A stretch of 64,000 bases of DNA from JALYUS01 sp038231255. GTDB taxonomy: Bacteria > Chloroflexota > Chloroflexia > Thermomicrobiales > JALYUS01. The number at the start of each line of letters is the position of its first letter. Within the stretch, counting starts at the first letter, position 1. Both the position numbers and the translations under genes were made by a program. Positions 1 through 7,788 of this stretch are shown piece after piece. Under the pieces are notes generated by a model. It worked only from the letters and a program-made list of their open reading frames with translations, was not told the DNA's origin and did no database searches. The stretch spans positions 1 through 64,000 of the forward strand of contig JBBRLR010000013.1 of assembly GCA_038231255.1 (NCBI GenBank). Direction: 5' to 3'.

Positions 1-2
1 AT

Positions 3-144
3 CGAAACCGGGGAGAACCGCAAAGGCGCGAAGAGCGCAAAGGACGCAAAGCAAAGAAGAGAGAAGGCAATGAAATCCAATTCTTCTTATCCCCACTTTG
101 CGCTCTTGGCGTCTTTTGCGCCTTTGCGGTTCTCCCCGGTTTCG
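3..144. repeat. Long imperfect palindrome, CGCAAAG family
   Basis: The left arm (3-42) and right arm (96-144) are reverse complements; positions 3-29 pair perfectly with 118-144. Both arms are built from degenerate CGCAAAG / CGCGAAGAG units. Related arms occur at 31672-31696 and as the outer arms at 34084-34262. No gene is seen in this leading stretch. The end of the palindrome lies about 78 bases before the first gene. Confidence 0.85.
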
Positions 145-221
145 GTTTCGCTTTCGGTTGCCGGAATCTGCGATACTGCACGGCACTGAGTGGCGAACGA
201 AACGGAAAGGACGAGCGACGG

Positions 222-1481
222 ATGGCTGTGCCGACACTGGACCCGATGATCGAGGCCCTCACGGAGCGCGTGAGCCGGGAGCGGCGCTACCTGCACATGC
301 ACCCGGAACTCGGCCTGCACGAGACGAACACCGCCAACTTCGTCGCCGAGAACCTGCGCGAGGCGGGCATCCCCTTCCGCGCCGGGGTCGGCGGCGACGG
401 GCGACCGTTCTACATGGACGCTGCCGCCATGAAGGTCGCCGGGATCGAGCCGATGCCGACGACGGGCGGCACGGGCATCGTCGCGACGATCGAGGGCGCC
501 CGCCCCGGTAAGTGCGTCCTGCTACGCGGCGACATGGACGCGCTCGCGATGCAGGAGGAGACGGGGGCGGACTACGCCTCGCTGACGCCGAATGTCATGC
601 ACGCCTGCGGCCACGATGTCCACACCGCCGTCATCCTCAACACCGCCCGTGTCCTCTGGGCGCGCCGGGGCGAGTTCGCGGGGACGGTCAAACTGATGTT
701 CCAGCCCGGCGAGGAAGGGTACGGCGGCGCGCGGGCGATGATCGAGGACGGGCTGCTCGAAAACCCGACGGTGGACGCCGCTTTTGCACTCCATGTGGAC
801 CCGCAGGTGCCCGCCGGGCAGATCGCCTTCACGCCGGGGATGGCGAACGCCAACTCGGACCGCATCTTCATCCGCGTCCACGGCAAGGGCGGGCACGCCG
901 CCCGACCGCACAGCGCGGTGGATAGCACGCTCGTCGCGGCGCACATTTTGATCGCGCTCCAATCCCTGATCAGCCGCGAGACGGACCCGATGGAGTCCGC
1001 CGTCATCACGATCGGCACGATGCAGGCCGGGGTGGGCGCGGCGAATGTCATCCCGGAGTTCGCGACGCTCTTCGGCACGGTGCGGACGCTCAATCTGGAC
1101 GTCCGCGAGCAGATCCGCAGGCGCATCCCCGAAGTCGCCTCCCACATCGCGCAGGCGATGGGCGCGACGGCGGAGACCGCCTATCTGACCGGCTACCCGG
1201 CGATGATCAACACCCCCGCGATGTGCGAGTTGATCCGCCGCGCGGCGACGCCGATCATCGGCGTGGAGAATGTCAGCGAGAAGCCGCTCGGCCTCGGCGG
1301 CGAGGATTTCTCGTTCGTGCTCGAAAAGGTGCCCGGCGCGATGATGCGCCTCGGCACCGGTAACGCGGAGCTTGGCTTGACGAATGGCGTCCACCACCCG
1401 AAGTTCGACGTGGACGAGCGCGCCCTCCCCCTCGGCGTCGCCATGATGACCGCTATCGCGATGCAGTACCTGAACGGATAG
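222..1481 (+). CDS. M20 family metallo-amidohydrolase (IAA-amino acid hydrolase-like)
   Basis: Predicted cytoplasmic di-metal amidohydrolase that cleaves N-acyl amino acids or similar amides. Visible motifs are RGDMDAL, ACGHDVH (metal-binding Cys/His/Asp), PGEEGYGGA (catalytic Glu pair) and GKGGHAARPH in the dimerisation domain; a late GGEDFSF supplies the last metal ligand region. At 419 residues it is slightly longer than typical members because of an extra stretch at about residues 52-85, between the N-terminal helices and the RGDMDAL strand. The start at 222 follows a GGAAAGGA-type ribosome site. It lies upstream of an LLM oxidoreductase and a hydantoinase, so amide or ureido catabolism is likely; the substrate is not determined. 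Confidence 0.88.
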   Translation: MAVPTLDPMIEALTERVSRERRYLHMHPELGLHETNTANFVAENLREAGIPFRAGVGGDGRPFYMDAAAMKVAGIEPMPTTGGTGIVATIEGARPGKCVLLRGDMDALAMQEETGADYASLTPNVMHACGHDVHTAVILNTARVLWARRGEFAGTVKLMFQPGEEGYGGARAMIEDGLLENPTVDAAFALHVDPQVPAGQIAFTPGMANANSDRIFIRVHGKGGHAARPHSAVDSTLVAAHILIALQSLISRETDPMESAVITIGTMQAGVGAANVIPEFATLFGTVRTLNLDVREQIRRRIPEVASHIAQAMGATAETAYLTGYPAMINTPAMCELIRRAATPIIGVENVSEKPLGLGGEDFSFVLEKVPGAMMRLGTGNAELGLTNGVHHPKFDVDERALPLGVAMMTAIAMQYLNG

Positions 1482-1566
1482 GGTTTGGGGTTTGGGGTTT
1501 GGGGTTCGAGGTTTGGGGAGTACGGGGTTCTCCACCGCGAACCGCGAACTTCGAACCCCGAACCTT
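1482..1566. repeat. GGGTTTGGGG / CGAACCCCGAACC palindromic repeat
   Basis: Begins at the stop codon of the M20 gene (TAG is followed at once by GGGTTTGGGG units). It runs through three near-identical GGGTTTGGGG units, then a complementary arm of CGAACTTCGAACCCCGAACC. The same vocabulary recurs at 7691-7720, inside the start region of a membrane protein, and in short form at 56333-56360. It can fold into a long imperfect hairpin. Confidence 0.75.
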
Positions 1567-1583
1567 CTCCAACGGAGGACGTC

Positions 1584-2591
1584 ATGCTGGACTTCGGCAT
1601 TACCCTGAAACCGGACATGCGGCCAGAGCGCGTCGTGGCGCTGACGCGGCAGGCGGAGGCGGCGGGGTTTGTGTATGGCTGGCTCTTCGACTCGCACGTC
1701 CTCGGGTTGGAACCGTACCCGCGCCTGACGCTGATGGCGCTCAACACGCCGCGGAGGCGCCTCGGCACCTGCGTCACCAACCCGGTGACGCGCGACCCGA
1801 CCGTGACGGCGAGCGCATTGGCGACGCTCAACCTAATCTCCGGCGGGCGGATGGACCTCGGCATCGGCCGGGGCGACAGCGCGCGCCGCGTGATGGGCAA
1901 GAAGCCGACGACGCTCGCCACATTGGAGCAGGCGACACGGATGATCCGCGACCTCGCGGGTGGCCAACCGACCGACTACGACGGCGAGCAGATTCGCATG
2001 GAGTGGGCGAACGGGAACCTGCCGGTCTGGATTGCCGGGTACGGCCCGAAGGCGCTGCACATGGCGGGCCGCGTCGCGGACGGTATCATCCTCCAGTTCG
2101 CCGACCCGCACCTGATCCGCTGGTGCATGGGTTTCGTGCGCGAAGGGGCGGAGGCGGCCGGGCGCGATTTCGCCGCGATCAAGATCATGGCCGCCGCGCC
2201 CGTTTGGGTGTCGGAGGATCTCGCGACGGCGCGCGAGCAGGTCCGCTGGTTCCCCGCGCTCGTCTCGAACCATGTGATGGACCTGATCGCGCGGTACGAT
2301 CCCGCCGACTTGCCGCCCGAACTGACCGCGTATGTGCAGGATCGCGCCGGGTACGACTACCGGCACCACGCCGAAGTCGGCAGCGGCAACGCCGACTTCG
2401 TCACGGACGATGTCGTTGATCGCTTCTGCATCGTCGGCCCCGTCGCGGAGCACCACCGGCGGCTGCGGGAGTTGGCCGACCTCGGCGTCCACCAGTTCAA
2501 CATCTACCTGATGAGCGGCGACGAAGAAGTGACGCTCGACGTGTATGGGCGAGAGATCATCCCAGCGTTGGATGCCAGGAGAGAGAATTAA
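1584..2591 (+). CDS. LLM-class (luciferase-like) flavin/F420-dependent oxidoreductase
   Basis: 335-residue TIM-barrel oxidoreductase of the bacterial luciferase-like superfamily, probably using F420 or FMN. The N-terminal strand begins MLDFGITLKPD; TCVTNPVTRDP and a glycine-rich GGRMDLGIGRGDSARR segment follow, as in F420-dependent reductases, and PVWIAGYGPKALHMAGRVAD matches the cofactor-phosphate region. The start at 1584 is chosen over an upstream in-frame start (1485) because GGAGGA at 1574-1579 is well placed and the upstream codons are repeat DNA. It is co-directional with the M20 hydrolase and the hydantoinase. The stop codon lies inside the next repeat. Exact substrate unknown. Confidence 0.85.
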   Translation: MLDFGITLKPDMRPERVVALTRQAEAAGFVYGWLFDSHVLGLEPYPRLTLMALNTPRRRLGTCVTNPVTRDPTVTASALATLNLISGGRMDLGIGRGDSARRVMGKKPTTLATLEQATRMIRDLAGGQPTDYDGEQIRMEWANGNLPVWIAGYGPKALHMAGRVADGIILQFADPHLIRWCMGFVREGAEAAGRDFAAIKIMAAAPVWVSEDLATAREQVRWFPALVSNHVMDLIARYDPADLPPELTAYVQDRAGYDYRHHAEVGSGNADFVTDDVVDRFCIVGPVAEHHRRLRELADLGVHQFNIYLMSGDEEVTLDVYGREIIPALDARREN

Positions 2592-2675
2592 CGCAGAGCG
2601 CGCAGAGAACACAGAGGGATCCGCTTTTTTACCTTCTCCGCGCTCTCTGCGCGCTCTGTGTGCTCTGCGTTTAAT
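2587..2675. repeat. GCAGAGCGCGCAGAG palindrome
   Basis: Left arm 2587-2617 (AACGCAGAGCGCGCAGAG...) and right arm 2643-2675 (CTCTGCGCGCTCTGTG...GCGTTTAAT) are complementary around a short T-rich centre. The TAA stop of the upstream gene (2589-2591) is the first part of the left arm. A sister copy is at 25977-26060. Confidence 0.85.
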
Positions 2676-2725
2676 CCTTTTTCCTCTGAGCAGTATTGGC
2701 GGTTCAACATTACGGAGGAAGCCCG

Positions 2726-4126
2726 ATGCGCACGGTGATCAAAGGCGGCATGGTCGTCACGGCGAGCGATACGTACGCGGCGGATGTGCTGATCGAGGAC
2801 GAAACAATCGCCGCGATTGGCCGCGATCTGTCCGGCGACGCGACGATTGACGCGGGCGGCGCGTACGTCATCCCCGGTGGGATTGATGTGCATACGCACC
2901 TGGAGATGCCCTTCGGTGGCACCGTCTCGTCAGACGACTTCTTCACCGGCCACCGGGCGGCGGCCTTCGGCGGCACGACGATGCACATAGATTTCGCCAT
3001 CCAACCAAAGGGCGCGACGCTGCGCGAGACGTTCGATCTCTGGTCCGCCAAGGCGCGCGACAAGGCGGCAATTGACTACAGTTTCCACATCGCGATCACC
3101 GACCTGCCCGATCGCGTGATGGACGAAATCCCGCAGTGCCCGGAGTGGGGCATCACCAGCCTCAAACTCTTCATGGCCTATAAAGGCGCGTTGCAGGTGG
3201 ACGACAGCACGCTTTTCCGCGCGCTCGAACAGGGGGCGGCGAATGGATTGCTCACCCTCGTCCACGCCGAGAATGGCGACGCGATTGACATCCTCGTCAA
3301 ACAGGCCATCGCCGCCGGAAACCGCGCGCCGAAGTACCATGCGCTCACCCGCCCGTCGGCGCTCGAAGCGGAGGCATCCAATCGTGCCATCCGCCTCGCG
3401 GAAGTGGCGGGCGCGCCCTTGTATATCGTCCACGTCTCGTGCGAGGGCGCACTAGAAGCGGTACGGGCGGCGCGGCAACGCGGGCAGGCGGTCTACGGCG
3501 AGACGTGCGTGCAGTATTTCTTTTTCACCAGGGAAGACCTCGCCCGCCCCGGTTTCGAGGGCGCCAAGTACGTCTGCTCGCCGCCCTTCCGGGAGGAGAG
3601 CGATCAACAAGCCTTGTGGCGCGGCGTCGCGGACGATGATTTGCAGGTGATCTCCACCGACCACTGCCCCTTCTGGTACGCGGGCGGCACGGACGGGCGA
3701 AGCGGCGGCAAGGAACTGGGCAAGGACGATTTCGCCCTGATCCCCAATGGCTGCCCCGGCATCGAGGACCGGCTGATGGTCCTGTATACCCACGGCGTGC
3801 GCGGCGGCAAATTTTCGCTCAATCGCTGGGTCGAACTCTGCTGCACCAACCCCGCCAAACTCTTCGGCATGTACCCCCGAAAAGGCACGATTGCCCCCGG
3901 CGGCGATGCCGATCTCGTCATCTGGGACCCGAACGCGACACGCACTCTCGGTGTCGCGGGCCAGCATCAGCGCACCGACTACAATCTCTACGAAGGGATG
4001 GCGGTGACCGGCACGCCGCGCGTCGTCCTGTCGCGCGGGCGCGTGCTCGTCGAAAATGGGGCGTGGAAAGGCGAGCAGGGCGCGGGCCGCTTCGTCGCGC
4101 GGGAGCGGTTCGGTCGGGGAACCTAA
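2726..4126 (+). CDS. Dihydropyrimidinase / D-hydantoinase
   Basis: 466-residue amidohydrolase-superfamily enzyme hydrolysing the cyclic amide of dihydropyrimidines or hydantoins. Metal-site features: GGIDVHTHLE (His56, His58), a carboxylatable lysine in FMAYKGAL (Lys153), VHAENGD, HVSCEGAL and STDHCPFW. The start at 2726 has GGAGGA at 2714-2719; an earlier in-frame ATG (2696) is rejected because the protein family begins at the MRTVIKGG strand. Its product (an N-carbamoyl amino acid or ureidopropionate) would suit a downstream amidase; the M20 gene nearby is a candidate partner, though it is not clearly of the carbamoylase type. The C-terminal Gly-Thr-stop comes from a GGGGAACCTAACCCC repeat arm. 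Confidence 0.92.
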   Translation: MRTVIKGGMVVTASDTYAADVLIEDETIAAIGRDLSGDATIDAGGAYVIPGGIDVHTHLEMPFGGTVSSDDFFTGHRAAAFGGTTMHIDFAIQPKGATLRETFDLWSAKARDKAAIDYSFHIAITDLPDRVMDEIPQCPEWGITSLKLFMAYKGALQVDDSTLFRALEQGAANGLLTLVHAENGDAIDILVKQAIAAGNRAPKYHALTRPSALEAEASNRAIRLAEVAGAPLYIVHVSCEGALEAVRAARQRGQAVYGETCVQYFFFTREDLARPGFEGAKYVCSPPFREESDQQALWRGVADDDLQVISTDHCPFWYAGGTDGRSGGKELGKDDFALIPNGCPGIEDRLMVLYTHGVRGGKFSLNRWVELCCTNPAKLFGMYPRKGTIAPGGDADLVIWDPNATRTLGVAGQHQRTDYNLYEGMAVTGTPRVVLSRGRVLVENGAWKGEQGAGRFVARERFGRGT

Positions 4127-4196
4127 CCCCACAGGCACCATCGGGCGACGTGCCGGTTGGAATGTTCTGCCGCTCCGTGATGTTACGTGAGTCAAG
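4117..4196. repeat. Degenerate copy of the AACCTAACCCC element
   Basis: Starts with GGGGAACCTAACCCC, exactly as the arms of the full elements at 20836 and 53061, and contains GTGATGTTACGTGAGTCAAG, resembling the GATGTTACGTGG part of the 53-kb element's centre. The closing arm is absent, so this looks like a decayed or one-ended copy. Little else is seen between 4127 and 4300. Confidence 0.45.
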
Positions 4197-4300
4197 AAAT
4201 TGGATGCGCCGCATCCTGGCGATTGGCCCTTTCGCAGCCGACCGACTGGCGGGTATTCTTATCACCGGCCCGTTGTGTGGTCAGGGAAGATGGAGCGGCA

Positions 4301-5575
4301 ATGCAACGCGGCTTGGGTGGACGAATCTATTACGGCTGGATCGTCGTCGGCATCACGGCGCTGACGCTGATCACCTCGGCGGGGGAGCGCTCCGTCCCCG
4401 GCGTGTTGATCCACCCGCTCGAACAGGAATTCGGTTGGAGCCGTGCGGGCATCTCGCTCGCGGTCGCGATCGGCCTGCTCCTTTTCGGCCTGATGGGGCC
4501 GATGACGGGGCGGCTGATTGGCCGCCTCGGCGCGCGGCGTCTGATGATGGCGGGGCTCCTGCTGATCGTCGTCAGCGCCGCGACGAGCGCGACGATGACG
4601 CAGTTGTGGCAGCTCGATCTGCTCTGGGGCGTCGTCAGCGGCGTCGGCACGGGGATGGCGGCGACGGTGCTCGGCGCGGCGGTGGCGAACCGCTGGTTCG
4701 TCGAGCGACGCGGCGTCGTGATGGGCATCTTCGGCGCGGCGACCTCCGCCGGGCAACTGCTCTTCGTGCAACTGAATGTCCGGCTCGTCGTCACGATCGG
4801 CTGGCGCGGCGCAGTGCTCGTACTCGCCGGGGTCGCGCTTCTCGTCCTCATCCCGGTGCTTTTTTTGATGGAGAACAGCCCCGCCGATGTCGGCCTCGAA
4901 CCGTACGGCGGCGTGCCGCAACCCGCAGCCGTGCCCGAAGCGGACCCCGCAGGCGGTATCATGGGCCGGGCAGTGCGCGTGCCGGAATTCTGGCTGCTGG
5001 CGGGCAGTTTCTTCATCTGCGGCGCGACCTCCAATGGTCTGATCGGCACGCACTTCATCGCCCATTCGGTGGATCACGGCATCGGCCAGACGACCGCCGC
5101 CGGCGCGCTCGCCCTGATGGGCGCGATGAACTTCATCGGCTCGCTCTGCTCCGGCGTCCTGACCGACCGTTACGACCCGCGCAAGTTACTGGCGATCTAC
5201 TACACCTTTCGCGGCCTTTCCTTGTTCCTCTTGCCACTTTTCAACAACTTCGCCGGGCTGGCGATCTTCGCCGTCTTCTTCGGCCTCGACTACATTGCCA
5301 CCGTGCCACCAACCGCCGCGCTCGCCGCCGACATCTTCGGTCGCAAGCACGTCGGCGTCATCTTCGGCTGGATCTTCTGCGCGCACCAGTTCGGCGCAGC
5401 GAGCGCCGCCTACTTCGGCGGCCTGATCCGCTCGACGCTCGGCACCTACACGCTGGCGTTCATCGTCGGCGGTGGCGTGGCCTTGATGGGCGGCGTCCTG
5501 GCGCTGCGCATTGACCGCACTGCGACGACGTTCATGCCCGCCCTCGTGCCCGAAGCGGTGGCGGTGGGGGATTGA
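4301..5575 (+). CDS. MFS transporter, monocarboxylate/oxalate-carrier-like
   Basis: About 424 residues with twelve hydrophobic segments. The opening YYGWIVVGITALT and FGWSRAGISLA are typical of OFA/MCT-like major facilitator carriers for small organic acids. GRLIGRLGARR fits the cytoplasmic loop 2-3 motif and LTDRYDPRK the equivalent in the second half. The start at 4301 places the first membrane helix near the N-terminus and has a GGAGCGG ribosome site; the in-frame start at 4187 would add a non-membrane leader derived partly from repeat DNA. It follows the hydantoinase on the same strand and may import the substrate or export products of that group. Convergent with the next gene, with only 22 bases between. 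Confidence 0.85.
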   Translation: MQRGLGGRIYYGWIVVGITALTLITSAGERSVPGVLIHPLEQEFGWSRAGISLAVAIGLLLFGLMGPMTGRLIGRLGARRLMMAGLLLIVVSAATSATMTQLWQLDLLWGVVSGVGTGMAATVLGAAVANRWFVERRGVVMGIFGAATSAGQLLFVQLNVRLVVTIGWRGAVLVLAGVALLVLIPVLFLMENSPADVGLEPYGGVPQPAAVPEADPAGGIMGRAVRVPEFWLLAGSFFICGATSNGLIGTHFIAHSVDHGIGQTTAAGALALMGAMNFIGSLCSGVLTDRYDPRKLLAIYYTFRGLSLFLLPLFNNFAGLAIFAVFFGLDYIATVPPTAALAADIFGRKHVGVIFGWIFCAHQFGAASAAYFGGLIRSTLGTYTLAFIVGGGVALMGGVLALRIDRTATTFMPALVPEAVAVGD

Positions 5576-5597
5576 GGGCGGGGATGGGGCCGTTCCC

Positions 5598-7784
5598 TCA
5601 CACCAGCGGCTTGAAAGCGGAGACAATTCGGTCGTACCACATCAGCAGCGTCGTGATGGCGGACAAGGCGAGCAGCGCGGCGGTGATGCAGACGCCCCAC
5701 CACCCGCGCCGCACGAGCCAGGCGAGCGCGACGCCGCCCCCGAGTGCGACGGCGGGCAAGGCAAAGAGCGGATAGCGCACGTACAGCCGCGCCACAATTC
5801 CAACGACGAGCATGATCGCCGCGACCACCATCCATACCGCAATCGTTAGCGCCGTCGCACGCCGCCGGTCAGTTAACGAAATTCGTGCCTGAGCGACGCT
5901 CCCTTCCTCAGTCCTCATGCCGCCGAAAGGGCGCCCGGCGTCTTCAGTCCTTCCCCAAAGCACGACAGCCCCCGCGAGGCACGCGAGTACCGGCCAGACG
6001 CGGTAAAAGGCGTACGATGTTTCCCACGCCTCCCGCGCCAGGGCGACGCTCAGGTGCGGCGTCGTGACGGCCAGCAGGCCGATCCGGTCATCGGGCGTCG
6101 CGCCGCCGGTGGTGTAGGCGTGGCGCACGGTGGCAGCGCGCGTGTTGGTCGCCTCCTGCTCCACGGGGGCGGCATGGCTTCCGGCCAGCAGATCGCGCGC
6201 GGGGAAGCGGTAGAAGAGCGCGAACGCGACCAGCGCGGCGGCCACTGCGGCGAGCGCGAAGAGCGACCCGGCGATCCGCTCACCCTGCCGCTCGGACGAG
6301 GGCGGGTGCGGCGGGAGATAGGCGAGGCTGAGCCGCGCGGCGAGATAGAGCGTCACGGTGAGCGCCGTCAGCACGAACACGCCGACATGCGCGAGCAGCG
6401 CCAGGCAGATAACTGCGGCGAAAACCGCGCACCACCGGCGGCGATTCGGCCCCGCCAGCCGCCCGTAGCCGAGCGCGAGCAGGGCGAACAGGAGCGTCAG
6501 CGTCCCCTCCGCGAAGACATTGGCGAATGTTCCCCACGAATAGACGATCCAACCGACCGGCATCAGCGCCATCGTCAGGACGACGAGGTCCGCCGCCAGC
6601 AAGTCGCGCGTCACGCGGCGGGCGACGAGCCAGAGGATGCAGAAACGCGCCAGGTCCACGCCGAGGGAGAATAAGAAGAGCATCAGCACGCGGTCGCGGA
6701 TCAGCCACGACAGCGGCAGCATGAAAAGGTAGGGCGTCGGCGCGTAGAGCACCGTGCGCCCGCCAAACTCGGCGGATTGGATCGGCAGGAGTAACCTATG
6801 CATGTCCGCCACGTCCGCGAAGCGGTGGAGATGGAACCTTAAATCCACGATGACGATGCTCGGATGGAGCATCCCCGCGAAGCGCAGCGCAAGCGTCGCC
6901 CCGCCGATCAGCGCGAGCCAGCGCACATCCCGCGCGGTGGTCGCCAGTCCGACCCGGCGGCAGAGCGGCGCGAACAGGAAGCGGATCGTCGCCGTCGCCG
7001 CGACCATCAATGCTCCAGCGCGCACGACGCCGCCCGCGTCCACTGTCAGAAAGAAACGATTGCCCACAAGGAATGCCGCCATCCCGCTCGCGATCACCGT
7101 CGCGCCTGCGAAAGCGACGCCCCCGCCGAACCCGGCGATCAGCAGGGCTAACGCGACACAAAGCGCGCCGACCCAGAGCGACAGCGCGATCCTGGCGGGT
7201 GGCAGAGCAAATCCGCTGTCCTCAGTGTGGAGCGTCACGTCGCGCACGACGATCCCCAGCACGCGCCGGTCGCCGCGCGGGGTGAATGGCGCGGTCGCGA
7301 GGGCCAGTTCGAGCGTGCCGTGCGCCATCAGCGCGGCGGGCACCTCGACATGATAGGTGCGGAAATCGGGCGTCAGATGAAGCATCGCGATCTCAGTCTC
7401 ATTGGCGAGCACGCGCGTATCGGGCGCGGGGTTCGCGGAGCCGGAGAGCAGCAAATCCACCGCCACCGCCCCCCGCCCGATGCCGGGGAGCACGATCTGC
7501 CCATTGCCGCGCGTCCACCGGAAGCGCACGCCACCATCGGCGGCCAGTTGGCGCTCCGGCCCGTAGAAGTCCCGCACGAGCGCCGTATCGCTCGCCGCGT
7601 TCCCCACTGCGATCCGATACAGTGGTCGCACCTGATATGCCCCTGTCAATAGTACCGCTGTCACAACCACCGCCGCCACGAGCCAGACAAGGGTTCGGGG
7701 TTCGAGGTTCGAGGTTCGAAGCAGGGACATCACCCTACGCCGAACACCCCGTTCCCCACTCGTTGCTCGTCGCTCATTGTTCAT
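5598..7784 (-). CDS. GT-C-like polytopic membrane protein 1
   Basis: 728 residues: one N-terminal helix (about 32-50), a 150-residue extracytoplasmic domain with RWTRGNGQIVLPGIGRG and LTPDF, then about twelve further helices. The pair VDLRFHLHRFADV after the first helices of the second part resembles the acidic catalytic loop of GT-C glycosyltransferases acting on lipid-linked sugars. The ectodomain is clearly paralogous to that of the protein at 10518-12653. The first 30 residues are encoded by repeat DNA (GTTCGAGG units at 7691-7720; TTGCTCGTCGCTCATTG at about 7762-7780), so a start at Met19 (7730) is possible. Third gene of a three-gene - strand operon. Function inferred only. Confidence 0.75.
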   Translation of the reverse strand: MNNERRATSGERGVRRRVMSLLRTSNLEPRTLVWLVAAVVVTAVLLTGAYQVRPLYRIAVGNAASDTALVRDFYGPERQLAADGGVRFRWTRGNGQIVLPGIGRGAVAVDLLLSGSANPAPDTRVLANETEIAMLHLTPDFRTYHVEVPAALMAHGTLELALATAPFTPRGDRRVLGIVVRDVTLHTEDSGFALPPARIALSLWVGALCVALALLIAGFGGGVAFAGATVIASGMAAFLVGNRFFLTVDAGGVVRAGALMVAATATIRFLFAPLCRRVGLATTARDVRWLALIGGATLALRFAGMLHPSIVIVDLRFHLHRFADVADMHRLLLPIQSAEFGGRTVLYAPTPYLFMLPLSWLIRDRVLMLFLFSLGVDLARFCILWLVARRVTRDLLAADLVVLTMALMPVGWIVYSWGTFANVFAEGTLTLLFALLALGYGRLAGPNRRRWCAVFAAVICLALLAHVGVFVLTALTVTLYLAARLSLAYLPPHPPSSERQGERIAGSLFALAAVAAALVAFALFYRFPARDLLAGSHAAPVEQEATNTRAATVRHAYTTGGATPDDRIGLLAVTTPHLSVALAREAWETSYAFYRVWPVLACLAGAVVLWGRTEDAGRPFGGMRTEEGSVAQARISLTDRRRATALTIAVWMVVAAIMLVVGIVARLYVRYPLFALPAVALGGGVALAWLVRRGWWGVCITAALLALSAITTLLMWYDRIVSAFKPLV

Positions 7785-7788
7785 TGCT

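Noticed and set aside
1482..1515. Telomere-like GGGTTTGGGG repeats
   Set aside because: Only three or four units, followed by a complementary arm; it is part of a palindrome family, not a chromosome end.
522..1697. A 391-codon open frame on the - strand opposite the M20 gene
   Set aside because: Arg/Ala/His-rich translation without any motif; it is the antisense shadow of a confident high-GC gene.
4063..5514. A 483-codon frame on + overlapping the MFS carrier
   Set aside because: Arg/Pro-rich, no family features; the other frame has clear membrane helices and a ribosome site.
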